A stretch of DNA of 64,000 nt. It comes from Roseomonas sp. 18066. GTDB taxonomy: Bacteria; Pseudomonadota; Alphaproteobacteria; Acetobacterales; Acetobacteraceae. Positions 50,881 through 62,393 of the stretch are shown here, piece by piece. The stretch spans positions 36,937 through 100,936 of the forward strand of contig NZ_CACSJM010000002.1 in NCBI RefSeq assembly GCF_902706185.1, written 5' to 3'. The first letter of the stretch is position 1; each line of letters begins with the position of its first letter. Made by a program: the position numbers and the translations under genes. The notes below the pieces were generated by a model. It was not told the DNA's origin and searched no databases. It was given only the letters and a program-made list of their open reading frames with translations.

Positions 50881-51816
50881 TTACTCGCCCTTGAGGATCA
50901 CAGCCTGGCGGCCGCGCTGGCCCTGACGGACCTCCAGCGCCAGCTTCTCGCCCTGCTGCACATCCTGCTTGCCGGCGCGCTGCAGCACCGAGCTGTGCAG
51001 GAAGACATCCGCGCCGCCGTCATCGGGCGTCACGAAGCCGAAGCCACGGACCTGGTCGAACCACTTGACGGTGCCGTTGACGGACTCGGTCGGGCCACCC
51101 TCGTCGCGGCTGCCACCGAAGTCGCGACGCGGCGGACGGTCGCCGAACGAGCGCGGGGCGCCGAAGCCGCCGCGGTCGCCGCCACCGAAACCACCACCGC
51201 CGCCGCCGAAGCCGCCACGATCGCCGCCGCCGAAGCCACCGCGGTCACCACCGCCGAAGCCGCCACGGTCGCCACCGCCAAAGCCACCACGGTCACCACC
51301 GCCGAAGCCACCCGGGGCGCCGAAGTCACGGCGCGGCGGACGATCGCCGAAGCCACCCGGGGCGCCGAAGTCGCGGCGCGGCGGACGATCGCCGAAGCCA
51401 CCACCACCGCCACCACCACCGAAGCCGCCGCCGAACCCACCACGGTCGCCGAAGTCACGGCGCGGGGGACGGTCGCCAAAGTCGCGGCGCGGCGGACGAT
51501 CGCCGAAGCCGCCGGGAGCGCCGCCAAAGTCGCGACGCGGGGGACGGTCGCCACCGGCCGGAGCGCCCGGGCCAAGCTTCCGCTCAAAAATCTTGGTGAC
51601 CAGCCGGCGGCCCTGACGGTCCGTGCCGATCTCGCAGACCAGCTTATCGCCGGTCTCGGGCGGTTCGATCCCAGCATCGGTGAGCGCCGACGCATGGAAG
51701 AACACATCCTGGCCATCCGGGCCCAGCACGAAGCCGAAACCCTTGCGACCGTTGTACCACTTGACCTCGGCCTCGATGGCCCCGGCGCTGCCCTGCGAAT
51801 CGTTATCCGGAAGCAC
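50881..51816 (-). CDS. Double cold-shock-domain protein with a long RGG/GGF-rich linker
   Basis: About 311 residues; alphaproteobacterial double-CSD proteins are usually near 180-200. First domain: 'EAEVKWYNGRKGFGFVLGPD' with RNP1 'KGFGFV' and RNP2 'DVFFHAS' (about residues 15-75). Second domain at the C-terminus: 'NGTVKWFDQVRGFGFVTPDD', 'ADVFLHSSVL'. Between them (about 87-235) lies a Gly/Arg/Phe/Asp low-complexity linker with six copies of 'DRPPRRDFG' and at least five of 'GGDRGGF'. CSDs bind single-stranded RNA/DNA as chaperones; RGG/GGF repeats also bind RNA and can drive condensation in other systems (inference here). GTG at 51816 is the only sensible start; it has no clear ribosome site, and TTATAG just upstream may be a -10. 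Confidence 0.85.
   Translation of the reverse strand: MLPDNDSQGSAGAIEAEVKWYNGRKGFGFVLGPDGQDVFFHASALTDAGIEPPETGDKLVCEIGTDRQGRRLVTKIFERKLGPGAPAGGDRPPRRDFGGAPGGFGDRPPRRDFGDRPPRRDFGDRGGFGGGFGGGGGGGGFGDRPPRRDFGAPGGFGDRPPRRDFGAPGGFGGGDRGGFGGGDRGGFGGGDRGGFGGGDRGGFGGGGGGFGGGDRGGFGAPRSFGDRPPRRDFGGSRDEGGPTESVNGTVKWFDQVRGFGFVTPDDGGADVFLHSSVLQRAGKQDVQQGEKLALEVRQGQRGRQAVILKGE
51115..51556 (-). repeat. Tandem coding repeats of the cold-shock protein linker
   Basis: Interleaved in-frame repeats of about 27 bases ('DRPPRRDFG', six copies) and about 24 bases ('GGFGGGDR', five or more). Copies are very similar at DNA level, so copy number may vary between strains or be mis-assembled. Confidence 0.75.
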
Positions 51817-51899
51817 TGCGTCTATAATCCGTAAAAGTGCGCGGCCCCACGGGATGCAGAACCGACTGGCTACACTGTCGCACCCCTGCGCCACGATTG

Positions 51900-53165
51900 C
51901 TAGTCGAATCGGCGCGGATCGAAGGGTTCCAACACAATATCGGAGGCAGTTCGTTGCAAAATCGTTAACACTGCCGCCGCCGTCGCCGGCCCCGACACCA
52001 GCCCGACATGGCCATGCCCGAAAGCCAGCACCACATCCGCCGAGTCCCGCGCCAGCCCGATGCAGGGCAGCCCGTCCGGCATGCTCGGCCGGTGCCCCAT
52101 CCAGACCTTGATCCGCTCGGCCGGCAGCGCGCGCGGCAGCCCGGGAAACGCCTTCAGCAGGTAGTCGCGCAGGATCTCGGCGCGCCGCCAGTCCGGCGCC
52201 GCCTCCAGGCCCGCGATCTCCACCTGCCCGGCGACGCGCAGCCCGGCCTCGGTCATCGTCACCGCCATCTTCCCGTCCGACGGCATCAGCGGAATCCGCG
52301 GCCCCACCTCCGGCGCGCTCAGCACCGCGTGGTAGCCGCGCTCGGTCTCCAGCGGCACCCTGGTGCCGGCCGCCGCCGCCAGCGCCTTCGACCGCGCGCC
52401 GGCGGCGATCACCGCCTTGTCCGCCAGGATCTCGCCCGCCGTCGTGGTCACCGCCTGCAGCCGCCCGCCCTCGATGCGGAAGCCGGTCGCCGCCTGCCGC
52501 TGCAGCACCGCGCCCTGCCGCACCGCCAGCTGCACCAGCGCCGCCACATAGGCGCCCGGGTCGCGGCAATGCCCGCCCTGCTCGAACAGCGCGCCGAAGC
52601 CATAGCGCGGGTCCAGCGCCGGCTCGCGCTGCCGCAGCTCGTCGCGATCCACCTCGCGCCAGACGAAGCCCAGCTGGCGGCGGATGCGCCAGCCCAGCGC
52701 CTCGGCCTCATAGGCCGCGCGATCGGGGTAGATGTACATCAGCCCGGTGCGCGCGATCAGATGCCCGACCCCCGCCTCCTCGGCCAGCGCCTGGTGCCGC
52801 GCCGGCGCATCGGCCAGCAACGGCTGCAAGGCGCGGGCGATGGTCAGCACCTTCGCCTCGGTCCAGCCCGACCACAGATACCGCGCCAGCCAGGGCAGCA
52901 CCTTCGGCAGATAGCGCCAGCGGATCGCCAGCGGGCCCAGCGGATCGCGCAGATAGCCCGGCACCTTCTTCCAGGTGCCAGGCCCCGCCGGCGGGATCAC
53001 CGATTGCGGCGACAGCCAGGCGCCATTGCCATAGCTCGCCGCCTGCTCGCCACCCGGCTCGCCCGGATCCAGGATCGTCACGCGATAACCGGCCTTCACC
53101 GCCTGCAAGGCCGTCGCGGCACCCACGATGCCCGCGCCGATCACGACCAGATGCTCTTGCTGCAT
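51900..53165 (-). CDS. D-amino-acid dehydrogenase-like FAD oxidoreductase (DadA family)
   Basis: A 421-residue flavoprotein of the DAO fold. N-terminal FAD loop 'VVIGAGIVGAATALQAVKAG' (about residues 6-25), 'PGGEQAASYGNGAWLSPQSV', which is the DadA-like segment after the loop, 'AVIAAGARSKALAAAAG' and the C-terminal 'VLAFGHGHVGLVSGPATA'. It oxidatively deaminates a D-amino acid (or proline-like substrate), passing electrons to the chain. Start at ATG 53165; the 14-residue extension to 53207 lacks the family start and would enter the hairpin region. A GAATTC-type hairpin separates it from coxM, so it is its own unit. Confidence 0.85.
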   Translation of the reverse strand: MQQEHLVVIGAGIVGAATALQAVKAGYRVTILDPGEPGGEQAASYGNGAWLSPQSVIPPAGPGTWKKVPGYLRDPLGPLAIRWRYLPKVLPWLARYLWSGWTEAKVLTIARALQPLLADAPARHQALAEEAGVGHLIARTGLMYIYPDRAAYEAEALGWRIRRQLGFVWREVDRDELRQREPALDPRYGFGALFEQGGHCRDPGAYVAALVQLAVRQGAVLQRQAATGFRIEGGRLQAVTTTAGEILADKAVIAAGARSKALAAAAGTRVPLETERGYHAVLSAPEVGPRIPLMPSDGKMAVTMTEAGLRVAGQVEIAGLEAAPDWRRAEILRDYLLKAFPGLPRALPAERIKVWMGHRPSMPDGLPCIGLARDSADVVLAFGHGHVGLVSGPATAAAVLTILQRTASDIVLEPFDPRRFD

Positions 53166-53227
53166 GTCACCCGAAACCCGACAGACCTTCATCCTGTCTT
53201 GCGCCAAGCTTTGGAAAAAGAAAGAGC

Positions 53228-53249
53228 CCGGGGGAATGAATTCCCCCGG
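53228..53249. terminator. GAATTC-type hairpin terminator (copy E) between coxM and dadA-like genes
   Basis: CCGGGGGAAT and complement around GA. T-rich tracts follow on both strands (plus: ACCCCCTTCTCTTTCTG; minus: GCTCTTTCTTTTTCC). On the minus strand it stops the coxS-coxM transcript. Confidence 0.75.
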
Positions 53250-53296
53250 ACCCCCTTCTCTTTCTGTCAGTTTTCGGGCGCGCCTGCGGCGACGCC

Positions 53297-54091
53297 CTAT
53301 CCTGCGTCTGCGACGGCGCGCTTGGCCATCACGGTCACCAGGTTCGCGCGATACTCGGCGCTGCCGTGGATGTCGGCATTCAGCTCGTCGGGGGACTGCT
53401 TGACGGCGGCCACCGATTCCACCGACCAGGCGGCGGTCAGCGCGGCTTCCATCTCGACCTGGCGGAAGGAGCAGGCGGCAGCGCCATTGACGCCGACACC
53501 GACACCGCCCGGGCCCTTCGCCACGAAGACGCCGGCCATGGCATAGCGGCTGGCCGGGTTGCGCAGCTTGGCGTAGCCGGCCTTCTGCGGGATCGGGAAG
53601 GACACGCCCACCACCAGCTCATCCGCCTCCAGCGCGGTGGTGAACATGCCGAGGAAGAAATCATCGGCGCTGATCCGGCGGCGGTCGGTGATCAGCGTGG
53701 CGCGCAGCGCCAGCGCCGCGGCCGGATAGTCGGCGGCGGGGTCGTTGTTGGCCAGGCTGCCGCCGATCGTGCCGCGGTTGCGCACCTGGGTGTCGCCGAT
53801 CGTCGCCGCCATCCGCGCCAGCGCCGGGATCGAGGCCATCACCAGCGGGTTGGTCGCCACCTCGTAGTGCTTCGTCATGCCGCCGATCACCAGGGCGTCG
53901 CCTTCCTGGCGGACGCCGCGCAGCTCGGCGATGCCGGACAGGTCGACCAGCGCGGTCGGCCGGTTCAGCCGGTGCTTCAGCGCCGGCAGCAGCGTCATGC
54001 CGCCGCTGATCGGCTTGGCATCGGGGTCGGCGGCCAGGAGCGCGACCGCATCCGCGACCGAGCCGGGCTTGTGATAGGTGAAGTCGTACAT
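53297..54091 (-). CDS. CoxM/CutM-type FAD-binding subunit of a molybdenum hydroxylase
   Basis: A 264-residue subunit. FAD-binding motifs: 'DAKPISGGMTLLPALKHRLN' (about residues 24-43) and 'RGTIGGSLANNDPAADYPAA' (about 105-124), and the C-terminal 'NADIHGSAEYRANLVTVMAK', typical of the CO-dehydrogenase C-terminal flavoprotein domain. It passes electrons from the 2Fe-2S subunit to FAD. The 2Fe-2S gene is 13 bases upstream; the catalytic molybdopterin subunit is not in the window on either side. Substrate unknown (aldehyde, CO-like or N-heterocycle). Confidence 0.9.
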   Translation of the reverse strand: MYDFTYHKPGSVADAVALLAADPDAKPISGGMTLLPALKHRLNRPTALVDLSGIAELRGVRQEGDALVIGGMTKHYEVATNPLVMASIPALARMAATIGDTQVRNRGTIGGSLANNDPAADYPAAALALRATLITDRRRISADDFFLGMFTTALEADELVVGVSFPIPQKAGYAKLRNPASRYAMAGVFVAKGPGGVGVGVNGAAACSFRQVEMEAALTAAWSVESVAAVKQSPDELNADIHGSAEYRANLVTVMAKRAVADAG

Positions 54092-54104
54092 GGCGTCCCT
54101 CCCC

Positions 54105-54608
<504 letters not shown>

Positions 54609-54765
54609 GCCGCCTCTCCCCATGCAAAAGGCGCCGCGCCCCGCAGCGTCCCTGATGGTAAGGCTCCCCCAACCGACCACAGCCCGTCAAGCGGCCGCTT
54701 GGCAGGTTCTTGTGTCAGTTATCGCAATTGCGAGGCGTTTGCAACAAAAAGGCCGCATCCGGGGC

Positions 54766-54800
54766 CAAAAAAAGCCCCGGGGGATCGCTCCCCCGGGGCT
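54766..54800 (-). terminator. Intrinsic terminator of peptide transporter operon 2
   Basis: AGCCCCGGGGGA and its perfect complement with loop of four (54773-54800), followed on the minus strand by a run of seven T. Strongest canonical terminator in the window. Confidence 0.9.
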
Positions 54801-54824
54801 GTCTGTGGGCGTGGCGCGCGGCGG

Positions 54825-55876
54825 CTACGACGCCAGGCGGGGCGCGCCGCGGGCCAGCGGGTTCTTCACCGCCGGCAGGTCGTGCAGGTGGCAGGCCGAC
54901 CACTGGCCCGGCTCCGTCTGCTGCAGCTGCGGCTCGTCGCTGCGGCAGCGGTCGAAGGCATAGGGGCAGCGGGTGTGGAAGCGGCAGCCCTTCGGCGGGT
55001 TGATCGGGCTGGGCACGTCGCCCTTCAGCACGATGCGCTTGCGCGCCGCCCCCGGCTCCGGCACCGGCACGGCCGAGAGCAGCGCCTCGGTGTAGGGGTG
55101 CTTCGGCGCCGAGAACAGCTCGCGACGCGGCGCGATCTCGACGATCTTGCCGAGATACATGACCGCGACGCGATGCGTCATGTGCTCGACGATCGCGAGA
55201 TCATGGCTGATGAACAGCAGCGCGAGGCCGAGCTCCCGCTGCAGGTCCTGCAGCAGGTTGACGATCTGCGCCTTGACCGAGACGTCGAGCGCCGAGACCG
55301 CCTCGTCGCAGATGATCAGGTCGGGCTCGCCGGCCAGCGCGCGGGCGATGCAGATGCGCTGGCGCTGGCCGCCGGAGAATTCATGCGGCCAGCGGTTCAC
55401 CGCGTCGCGCGGCAGGCGGACGGTGTCCATCAGCTTGGCGACGCGCTCGTCGAGATCGGCCGAATCCTTGGCCAGCCCGTAGTTGCGGATCGGCTCGGCC
55501 AGCAGGTCCTTCACCCGCATGCGCGGGTTCAGGCTGGAGAACGGGTCCTGGAACACCACGCCGACCCGCCTGCGGATCGGCCGCAGCTTGCCCTGGGACA
55601 GGTCGTCGATGCGCTGGCCATCCAGCACCACCTGGCCGGCCGTCGGCGGGAACAGCCGCAGCAGCGCCTTGCCGACGGTCGACTTGCCGCAGCCGCTCTC
55701 GCCCACCAGCGACAGCGTCTCGCCCTTCTCGATATGGAAGGTGACGCCGTCGACGGCATAGACATGGCCCGTGGTGCCACCGAAGAAGCCCGCCCTGATC
55801 GGGAAGTGCTTCTTCAGGTCGTTCACCTCGAGCAGCGGGCGGCTGCCGCGCGGGGTCGGGGTCGGGATCGAGGTGC

Positions 55877-55880
<4 letters not shown>
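54825..55880 (-). CDS. Peptide-type ABC transporter ATPase (DppF/OppF-like), system 2
   Basis: A 351-residue ATPase. Walker A '[20 protein letters not shown]', '[20 protein letters not shown]', signature '[20 protein letters not shown]', Walker B '[20 protein letters not shown]', C-terminal cysteines in '[18 protein letters not shown]'. Start at ATG 55880, overlapping the DppD-like gene by four bases. Last gene of the operon, before the canonical terminator. Confidence 0.92.
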
Positions 55881-56869
<989 letters not shown>

Positions 56870-56876
56870 GGTTTTT

Positions 56877-57803
56877 TTACACCCGCTTCGCGAGCCGCGG
56901 GTCGAGCGAATCCCGCAGGCCGTCGCCCAGCAGGTTCACCGCCAGCACGGTGATGGACAGGAACAGGGCGGGGAAGAAGACGATATACGGCTTCACCTGC
57001 CAGAGCGCGCGGCCCTCGGCCATGATGTTGCCCCAGGACGGGATGATCGGCGGCGTGCCGGCCCCGATGAAGGACAGGATCGCCTCGGTGATCATCGCGC
57101 TGGCGCAGATATAGGTGGCCTGCACGGTCATCGGCGCCAGGGTGTTGGGCAGGATGTGGCGCCAGATGATCACCGGGGTGCGGGTGCCGCAGGCGATCGC
57201 CGCGTCGACGTAGGGCTGCTCGCGCAGAGACAGCACGACGCCGCGCACCAGGCGCGAGACGCGCGGGATCTCGGCGATGGTGATGGCCAGGATGACGTTG
57301 CCGACCGAGCCGCGGGTCAGCGCCATCAGCGCGATGGCCAGCAGGATCGACGGGATCGACATCAGCCCGTCCATGACGCGCATGATGATGCTGTCGGCCC
57401 AGCGCACCATGCCGGAGACCAGGCCGATGGTCAGCCCGATGGTCGAGGCGCAGATGGCGACGCCGAAGCCCACCATCAGCGAGACGCGGGTGCCGTAGAG
57501 CACGCGGCTGTAGACGTCGCGGCCCAGCATGTCGGTGCCGAACCAATGCGCCGCCGACGGGTCGCGCGTGCGCATCACCGGGGCGAGCGCCGTCGGATCC
57601 TTGGTGAACAGGAAGGGCGCGAAGGCGGCGACGCAGAACATGATCAGCAGCAGCGTGCCGCCGAAGGCGATGGTCGGATGGCGCATGAGGTAGCCGAGGA
57701 AGCCCTTGCGGGCCACCTTGGGCTGCATGATGTCCGGCAGGGGCGCCGCGACCGCGACGCCCTCTGGTGCTGCGGCCCGGGAGGGCTGGAGGGAGGTGCT
57801 CAA
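56877..57803 (-). CDS. Peptide-type ABC permease (DppC-like), system 2
   Basis: A 308-residue permease, about six helices, with '[20 protein letters not shown]', '[20 protein letters not shown]', the EAA loop '[20 protein letters not shown]' and closing '[17 protein letters not shown]'. The start is a TTG at 57803 overlapping the DppB-like stop (TTGA) with GAGGAT upstream; the next ATG is far inside the N-terminal segment. Confidence 0.9.
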   Translation of the reverse strand: MSTSLQPSRAAAPEGVAVAAPLPDIMQPKVARKGFLGYLMRHPTIAFGGTLLLIMFCVAAFAPFLFTKDPTALAPVMRTRDPSAAHWFGTDMLGRDVYSRVLYGTRVSLMVGFGVAICASTIGLTIGLVSGMVRWADSIIMRVMDGLMSIPSILLAIALMALTRGSVGNVILAITIAEIPRVSRLVRGVVLSLREQPYVDAAIACGTRTPVIIWRHILPNTLAPMTVQATYICASAMITEAILSFIGAGTPPIIPSWGNIMAEGRALWQVKPYIVFFPALFLSITVLAVNLLGDGLRDSLDPRLAKRV

Positions 57804-58741
57804 TACCGGATCCTCGGGTCGAACAGGGTGTAGCTCAGGTCGATCAGCAGATTGACCAGCACATAGACGAAGGAGAACATCAGAATCACGCCCTGGATGA
57901 CCGGATAGTCACGGCGCAGGATGGCATCGACCGTCAGCCGGCCGAGGCCGGGGATGGCGAAGACGCTCTCGGTCACCACGGCGCCGCCGATCAGCAGCGC
58001 GACGCCGATGCCGATGACGGTGACGATCGGCACGGCCGCGTTCTTCAGCGCGTGCACGAACAGCATGGTGGCCTGGTTGGCGCCCTTGGCGCGCGCCGTG
58101 CGGATGTAATCCTGCTGCAGCACCTCGAGCATGGTGGCCCGCGTGATGCGGGCGATCAGCGCGATATAGACGCCGCCGAGCGCGACGGCGGGCAGCACCA
58201 GGTTGGAGAGCCACGGGCCGAAGCCGCGCTCGAAGGGCGTGTAGCCCTGCACCGGGAACCAGTCGAGCTCGAGTGCGAACCAGTAGGCCAGCAGGTAGCC
58301 GACCACGAAGACCGGCACCGAGAAGCCCAGCACCGCGAAGCCCATCACCGCGCGGTCGATCCAGGAGCCGGACTTCCAGGCGGCGATGACGCCCATCGGC
58401 ACGGCGATGCTGACCGCCAGGATCAGGGTGACGATCATCAGCGACAGCGTCGGCTCGACGCGCTGCGCGATCATGCGGGTGACCGGCAGGTTGGTGAAGA
58501 TCGACACCCCGAGGTCGCCCTGCAGGATGCGGAACACCCATTCGCCGAACCGCACCAGGAAGGGGCGGTCGAGGCCGAGGCTGGCGCGGATCCGCTCCAC
58601 ATCAGCCGGCGTGGCTTGGTCGCCCGCGATGACCGCCGCCGGATCGCCGGGGGCGATGTAGAGCAGGCTGAAGACAAACAGGGCGACGATCGCCATCACG
58701 GGGATGGTCGCCAGGACACGTCGGATGATGTAGGCGAACAT
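57800..58741 (-). CDS. Peptide-type ABC permease (DppB-like), system 2
   Basis: A 313-residue permease with N-terminus '[20 protein letters not shown]', '[20 protein letters not shown]', about six helices, EAA loop '[20 protein letters not shown]' and end '[12 protein letters not shown]'. Nine bases after the third binding protein gene in this cluster. Confidence 0.92.
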   Translation of the reverse strand: MFAYIIRRVLATIPVMAIVALFVFSLLYIAPGDPAAVIAGDQATPADVERIRASLGLDRPFLVRFGEWVFRILQGDLGVSIFTNLPVTRMIAQRVEPTLSLMIVTLILAVSIAVPMGVIAAWKSGSWIDRAVMGFAVLGFSVPVFVVGYLLAYWFALELDWFPVQGYTPFERGFGPWLSNLVLPAVALGGVYIALIARITRATMLEVLQQDYIRTARAKGANQATMLFVHALKNAAVPIVTVIGIGVALLIGGAVVTESVFAIPGLGRLTVDAILRRDYPVIQGVILMFSFVYVLVNLLIDLSYTLFDPRIRY

Positions 58742-58750
58742 GCTCTTCGA

Positions 58751-60364
58751 TCAGCTCTTGGTGACGCCCCAGAAGAACGGGATGGGTGCCTTGACGACAC
58801 CGCTCACGTTCTTCCGCCAGGCCTGGTAGGACAGGAAGAAGCCGGTCGGCGCATACAGGCCGAAATCCATGGCTTCCTTGTTCATCTTGGCTACAGCCGC
58901 CTTCTCGGCCTCCAGGTTGGGAGCGGCGAACCACTCGTTGCGCGCCGCCTCGACGGCATCGCTCTTCGGCCAGCCGAACCAGGCTGCGTCACCATTGGTG
59001 CGCATGCCGGTATAGGCGGCCGGGTTGATGCAGTCAGCCCCGGCATGCCAGGTGTGGAAGATGTGCCAGCCGCCCTGGCTGGGCGGCGTCTTCAGCGCAC
59101 GCCTGCTGCCGACCGTGCCCCAGTCGGTGGCGACGAAGTCGACCGTCATGCCGATCCGCTTCAGCAGGTCGGCGCTGACATCGCCGAAGGCCTTGGTGAT
59201 CGACTGGTCCTGCGCCACCACCAGGGTGATCGGCTCGCCCTTGTAGCCGCTCTCGGCCAGCAGCTTCTTGGCGGCGTCGTAGTTGCGCGGCCCCTTCAGG
59301 ATGTCGCCGCCCGCCTCGGTGTAGAGCGGGGTGTCCGGCGTGAAGAAGGAGGGCATCGGCTTCCACAGGTCGGCATTGTCGCCGACGAGGGCGCGCATGT
59401 AGTCCTCCTGGCTCAGCGCCATCATGACGGCGCGGCGGGCGCGGACGTCATTGAAGGGCGCGTGCAGGTGGTTCATGCGGAAGCTGCCGACATTGCCCAG
59501 CGGATCGGCGATGTCGATGTTGATGTTGCGGTTGCGCTTCAGCAGCGGCACCAGGTCGGAGATCGGGTTCTCCCACCAGTCGACCTCGCCGTTCTGGATC
59601 GCCGCCGCCGCCGTCGCGGGGTCGGGCATCACCACCCATTCGACGCGGTCGACCATGACGCGCTTGGCGCCCGCCATCCAGCTGGCGGGCTCGGCGCGGG
59701 GCACATAGCCGTCGAACCTGGCGAAGACGGCGCGGGCGCCGGGGACCCATTCGTCGCGCACGAAGCGGAACGGGCCGGAGCCGACATATTCGGTGATCTG
59801 GGTGAAGGGATCGGTCTTGGCGATCCGCTCCGGCATGATGAAGCTGCAGGGCGAGTTGTTCTTGCCCAGCGCCAGCAGCATCTTCGGATAGGGCTGCTTC
59901 AGCACCCAGCGGAAGGTGCGGTCGTCGACCGCGACCAGCTCCTGCTGGATGGCGCGGATCATCTGCCCCATCGGGTCGCGCACCGCCCAGCGGGTCAGGC
60001 TGGCGACCACGTCCTTCGAGGTGACGGGGGTGTTGTCGTGGAACTTCAGCCCCTCGCGCAGCTTGAAGGTCCAGGTCAGCCCGTCGGCCGACATCTCCTC
60101 CGTCTCGACCATCTGGCGCTGCGGCACCAGCTTCTCGTCGACGCCGTAGAGCGTGTCCCAGACCAGCATGGCGGCGTTGCGCACGACATACTGGGTGCCC
60201 CAGATCGGGTCGAAATTGGCCAGGTTCGCCTGCGGCACGAAGCGCAGCGTGCGCGCATTGGCGCCCTGCGCCAGGGCCGGCGCCGCCAGCGACCCGCCCA
60301 GGCCACCGGCCAGCAGCGCCGAGGCCCCCGCAACCTTGAAGAGGGAACGTCGTTCGATCGTCAT
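58751..60364 (-). CDS. Family 5 solute-binding protein, system 2, paralogue 1
   Basis: A 537-residue binding protein. Tat-like signal 'ERRSLFKVAGASALLAGG' with cleavage after 'ALAQG'. SBP5 elements 'DGLTWTFKLREGLKFHDNTP' (about residues 94-113), 'YVGSGPFRFVRDEWVPGARA' and the shared C-terminal block 'TDWGTVGSRRALKTP' / 'GGWHIFHTWHAGADC' / 'AWFGWPKSD', ending 'FFWGVTKS'. Directly upstream of the permeases, so it is the likely main receptor of this system. Two paralogues lie upstream in the same direction. Confidence 0.9.
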   Translation of the reverse strand: MTIERRSLFKVAGASALLAGGLGGSLAAPALAQGANARTLRFVPQANLANFDPIWGTQYVVRNAAMLVWDTLYGVDEKLVPQRQMVETEEMSADGLTWTFKLREGLKFHDNTPVTSKDVVASLTRWAVRDPMGQMIRAIQQELVAVDDRTFRWVLKQPYPKMLLALGKNNSPCSFIMPERIAKTDPFTQITEYVGSGPFRFVRDEWVPGARAVFARFDGYVPRAEPASWMAGAKRVMVDRVEWVVMPDPATAAAAIQNGEVDWWENPISDLVPLLKRNRNINIDIADPLGNVGSFRMNHLHAPFNDVRARRAVMMALSQEDYMRALVGDNADLWKPMPSFFTPDTPLYTEAGGDILKGPRNYDAAKKLLAESGYKGEPITLVVAQDQSITKAFGDVSADLLKRIGMTVDFVATDWGTVGSRRALKTPPSQGGWHIFHTWHAGADCINPAAYTGMRTNGDAAWFGWPKSDAVEAARNEWFAAPNLEAEKAAVAKMNKEAMDFGLYAPTGFFLSYQAWRKNVSGVVKAPIPFFWGVTKS

Positions 60365-60578
60365 ACCCTGATCTCCCAGCCTGCGGCCCTTGTTTGGCCG
60401 CCTTTTGATGCCCGGCGGGGAGAAGATCCCCACCGACCCTGTACCGGCGCGGCCATTCGGCCGTCTTCTTATCGCTGCCCCGGGCACCAGCCCCGGCGGG
60501 CGACCGCCATGGCGCAGCTTCCGCTCCGCCGCTGGCGATCGCCCCCGCACATACCGTGCCACTTGCCGAGGGGGACGG

Positions 60579-62165
60579 CTACGTCTTCTCGATGTTCCAG
60601 AAGGTCGTCGACGAGGAAGGCTGCACGCCGGCCACGTTGCGGCGCCAGACGGAGGGCTGCCAGTAGTAGCCGAGCGGGATGTAGGGGATGGTCTGCATGG
60701 CGCGGGCATTGAGCGCGTCGGCGATCCGCTTGCCCTCGGCCAGGTCGGCCGCCTGCAGCCAGGCCGCGCGCAGCCGCTCGATCTCGGGGTCGTCGGGCCA
60801 GCCGAACCATGCATCCTTGCCATTGGCCCGCAGCATCAGATGGATCGGCGGCAGGTTCAAGGAGGTGCCCGGCGAGGTGGTGTGGAAGACGCTCCAACCG
60901 CCCTTCTCGACCGGCTCGCGGCTCGTGCGCCGCTGCACCAGCGTCCCCCAATCCGTTGAAATCAATTCGACATTCATGCCGATGCGCTGCAGCAGATCGG
61001 CCGTGACCAGGGACAGCGCATTGATCTGGGGGTAATCGCCAGGCGCTACCACCACCACCTTCTCGCCGGCATAGCCGGCGGCCTTCAGCGCGGCGCGCGC
61101 CTGCTCGACATTGCGCGTCTTCAGGATCTCGCTGCCGCTCTCATTGGCCAGCGGCGTGCCGCAGGTGAAGACGCCGGGGCATTCGCCCCAGGCCTCGGCC
61201 CCCTCGCCCGCCACCGCGCGCAGATAGTCGCGCTGGTCGACCGCCATGGCGACGGCGCGGCGGACGCCCACATTGTCGAAGGGCTTCTGCAGGTGGTTCA
61301 GGCGGATGCAGCCATAGGTGCCCTCGGTCAGCCGCTGCGACACCACCAGCTCGCGCGAGCGCTTCAACATCGGCAGCAGGTCGTGCAGCGGATATTCCCA
61401 GTAATCCTGCTCGCCGGTGGTCATGGCCGCCGCCGCCGTCGCCGGATCGCTGATCACCGTCCATTCGACGCGCGGCACCAATGCCCGCTTGCCGCCGGCG
61501 AGGCCATCGGCTGCCTCTTCCCGCGGCACATACTGCGCGAATTTTTCCCAGACCGCCTTCTGCCCGGGATTCCACTCGTTGGCGATGAAGCGGAAGGGGC
61601 CGCTGCCGATCGCCTCGCGCACCTGGGTGAAGGCGTCGGTCTCGGCCAGGCGCTGCGGCATGATGAAGGCGGGCGAGGAGCTCTTGCCCAGCGCCAGCGC
61701 CAGGTAGGGGAACGGCGTCTTCAGGCGGAAGCGCAGCCGGCGGTCGTCCAGCGCCTCGACCGCGTCGACCGCCATCCACAGCACCTGGCCGAAGGAATCG
61801 CGCTTGGCCCAGCGGGTGACGGAGGCCACGCAGTCGCGCGCCAGCACCGGCTCGCCGTCGTGGAAGCGCAAGCCCGGGCGCAGGGTGAAGGTCCAGCTGC
61901 GGCCCTCGTCGCCGATCTCCCAGCCCTCGGCCATCTGCGGTTTCGGCTCGCCCTTGGCATCGACCGCGGTCAGCGTGTCATAGACCAGGTAGCCATGGTT
62001 CAGCGTGACCACCGCCGTGGTCCAGATCGGGTCGAGGCTGGTGAGGTTGGCCTGCGGGATCACCCGCAGCACCTTGGCCGCCGCGCCCTGGGCCACGGCC
62101 GGGCGGGCCAGGGCCGGCGCCAGGCCGAGCGAGGCGCCCGCCGCCAGGAAACCGCGTCTCTTCAT
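60579..62165 (-). CDS. Family 5 solute-binding protein, system 2, paralogue 2
   Basis: A 528-residue binding protein with a Tat-like signal 'MKRRGFLAAGASLGLAPALA'. SBP5 elements 'RSWTFTLRPGLRFHDGEPVL' and 'AIGSGPFRFIANEWNPGQKA'; the block 'STDWGTLVQRRTSREPVEKG', 'GWSVFHTTSPGTSLN', 'AWFGWPDDPEIE' and end 'TFWNIEKT' shows close relationship with its two neighbours. GGGGAGAG lies before the ATG. The 214 bases to the next gene hold no recognisable site. Confidence 0.9.
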   Translation of the reverse strand: MKRRGFLAAGASLGLAPALARPAVAQGAAAKVLRVIPQANLTSLDPIWTTAVVTLNHGYLVYDTLTAVDAKGEPKPQMAEGWEIGDEGRSWTFTLRPGLRFHDGEPVLARDCVASVTRWAKRDSFGQVLWMAVDAVEALDDRRLRFRLKTPFPYLALALGKSSSPAFIMPQRLAETDAFTQVREAIGSGPFRFIANEWNPGQKAVWEKFAQYVPREEAADGLAGGKRALVPRVEWTVISDPATAAAAMTTGEQDYWEYPLHDLLPMLKRSRELVVSQRLTEGTYGCIRLNHLQKPFDNVGVRRAVAMAVDQRDYLRAVAGEGAEAWGECPGVFTCGTPLANESGSEILKTRNVEQARAALKAAGYAGEKVVVVAPGDYPQINALSLVTADLLQRIGMNVELISTDWGTLVQRRTSREPVEKGGWSVFHTTSPGTSLNLPPIHLMLRANGKDAWFGWPDDPEIERLRAAWLQAADLAEGKRIADALNARAMQTIPYIPLGYYWQPSVWRRNVAGVQPSSSTTFWNIEKT

Positions 62166-62313
62166 CGCCAGCTCTCCCCCTGCTGCAACGGCGGCCCGGG
62201 GTCTTCCCCGTCGCCGCCGCCCGTCGCCCGATCGGGCCTGCCCTGCAGGCCCCGGATGGAACAGCCCGGATGGAACAGGCAGAGCGGCCGGGCCGCAAGG
62301 GCAATAAGGCGTC

Positions 62314-62344
62314 AAAAGGGCGGCCGGGGACCGCCCCGACCGCC
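62314..62344 (-). terminator. Intrinsic terminator after the rightmost binding-protein gene
   Basis: On the minus strand an 11-base stem (one U-G pair) with loop CGGT at 62319-62344, followed by CTTTTGA. It suggests that the rightmost binding protein is transcribed separately from the rest of the cluster. Confidence 0.65.
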
Positions 62345-62393
62345 TTGCTGCACCTGCGAAGTGCAGATGCCCATCCGGATTGCAGTTTGGTTA

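Noticed and set aside
51115..51556. CRISPR-like or satellite array
   Set aside because: The repeats keep the reading frame of the cold-shock protein and lack unique spacers.
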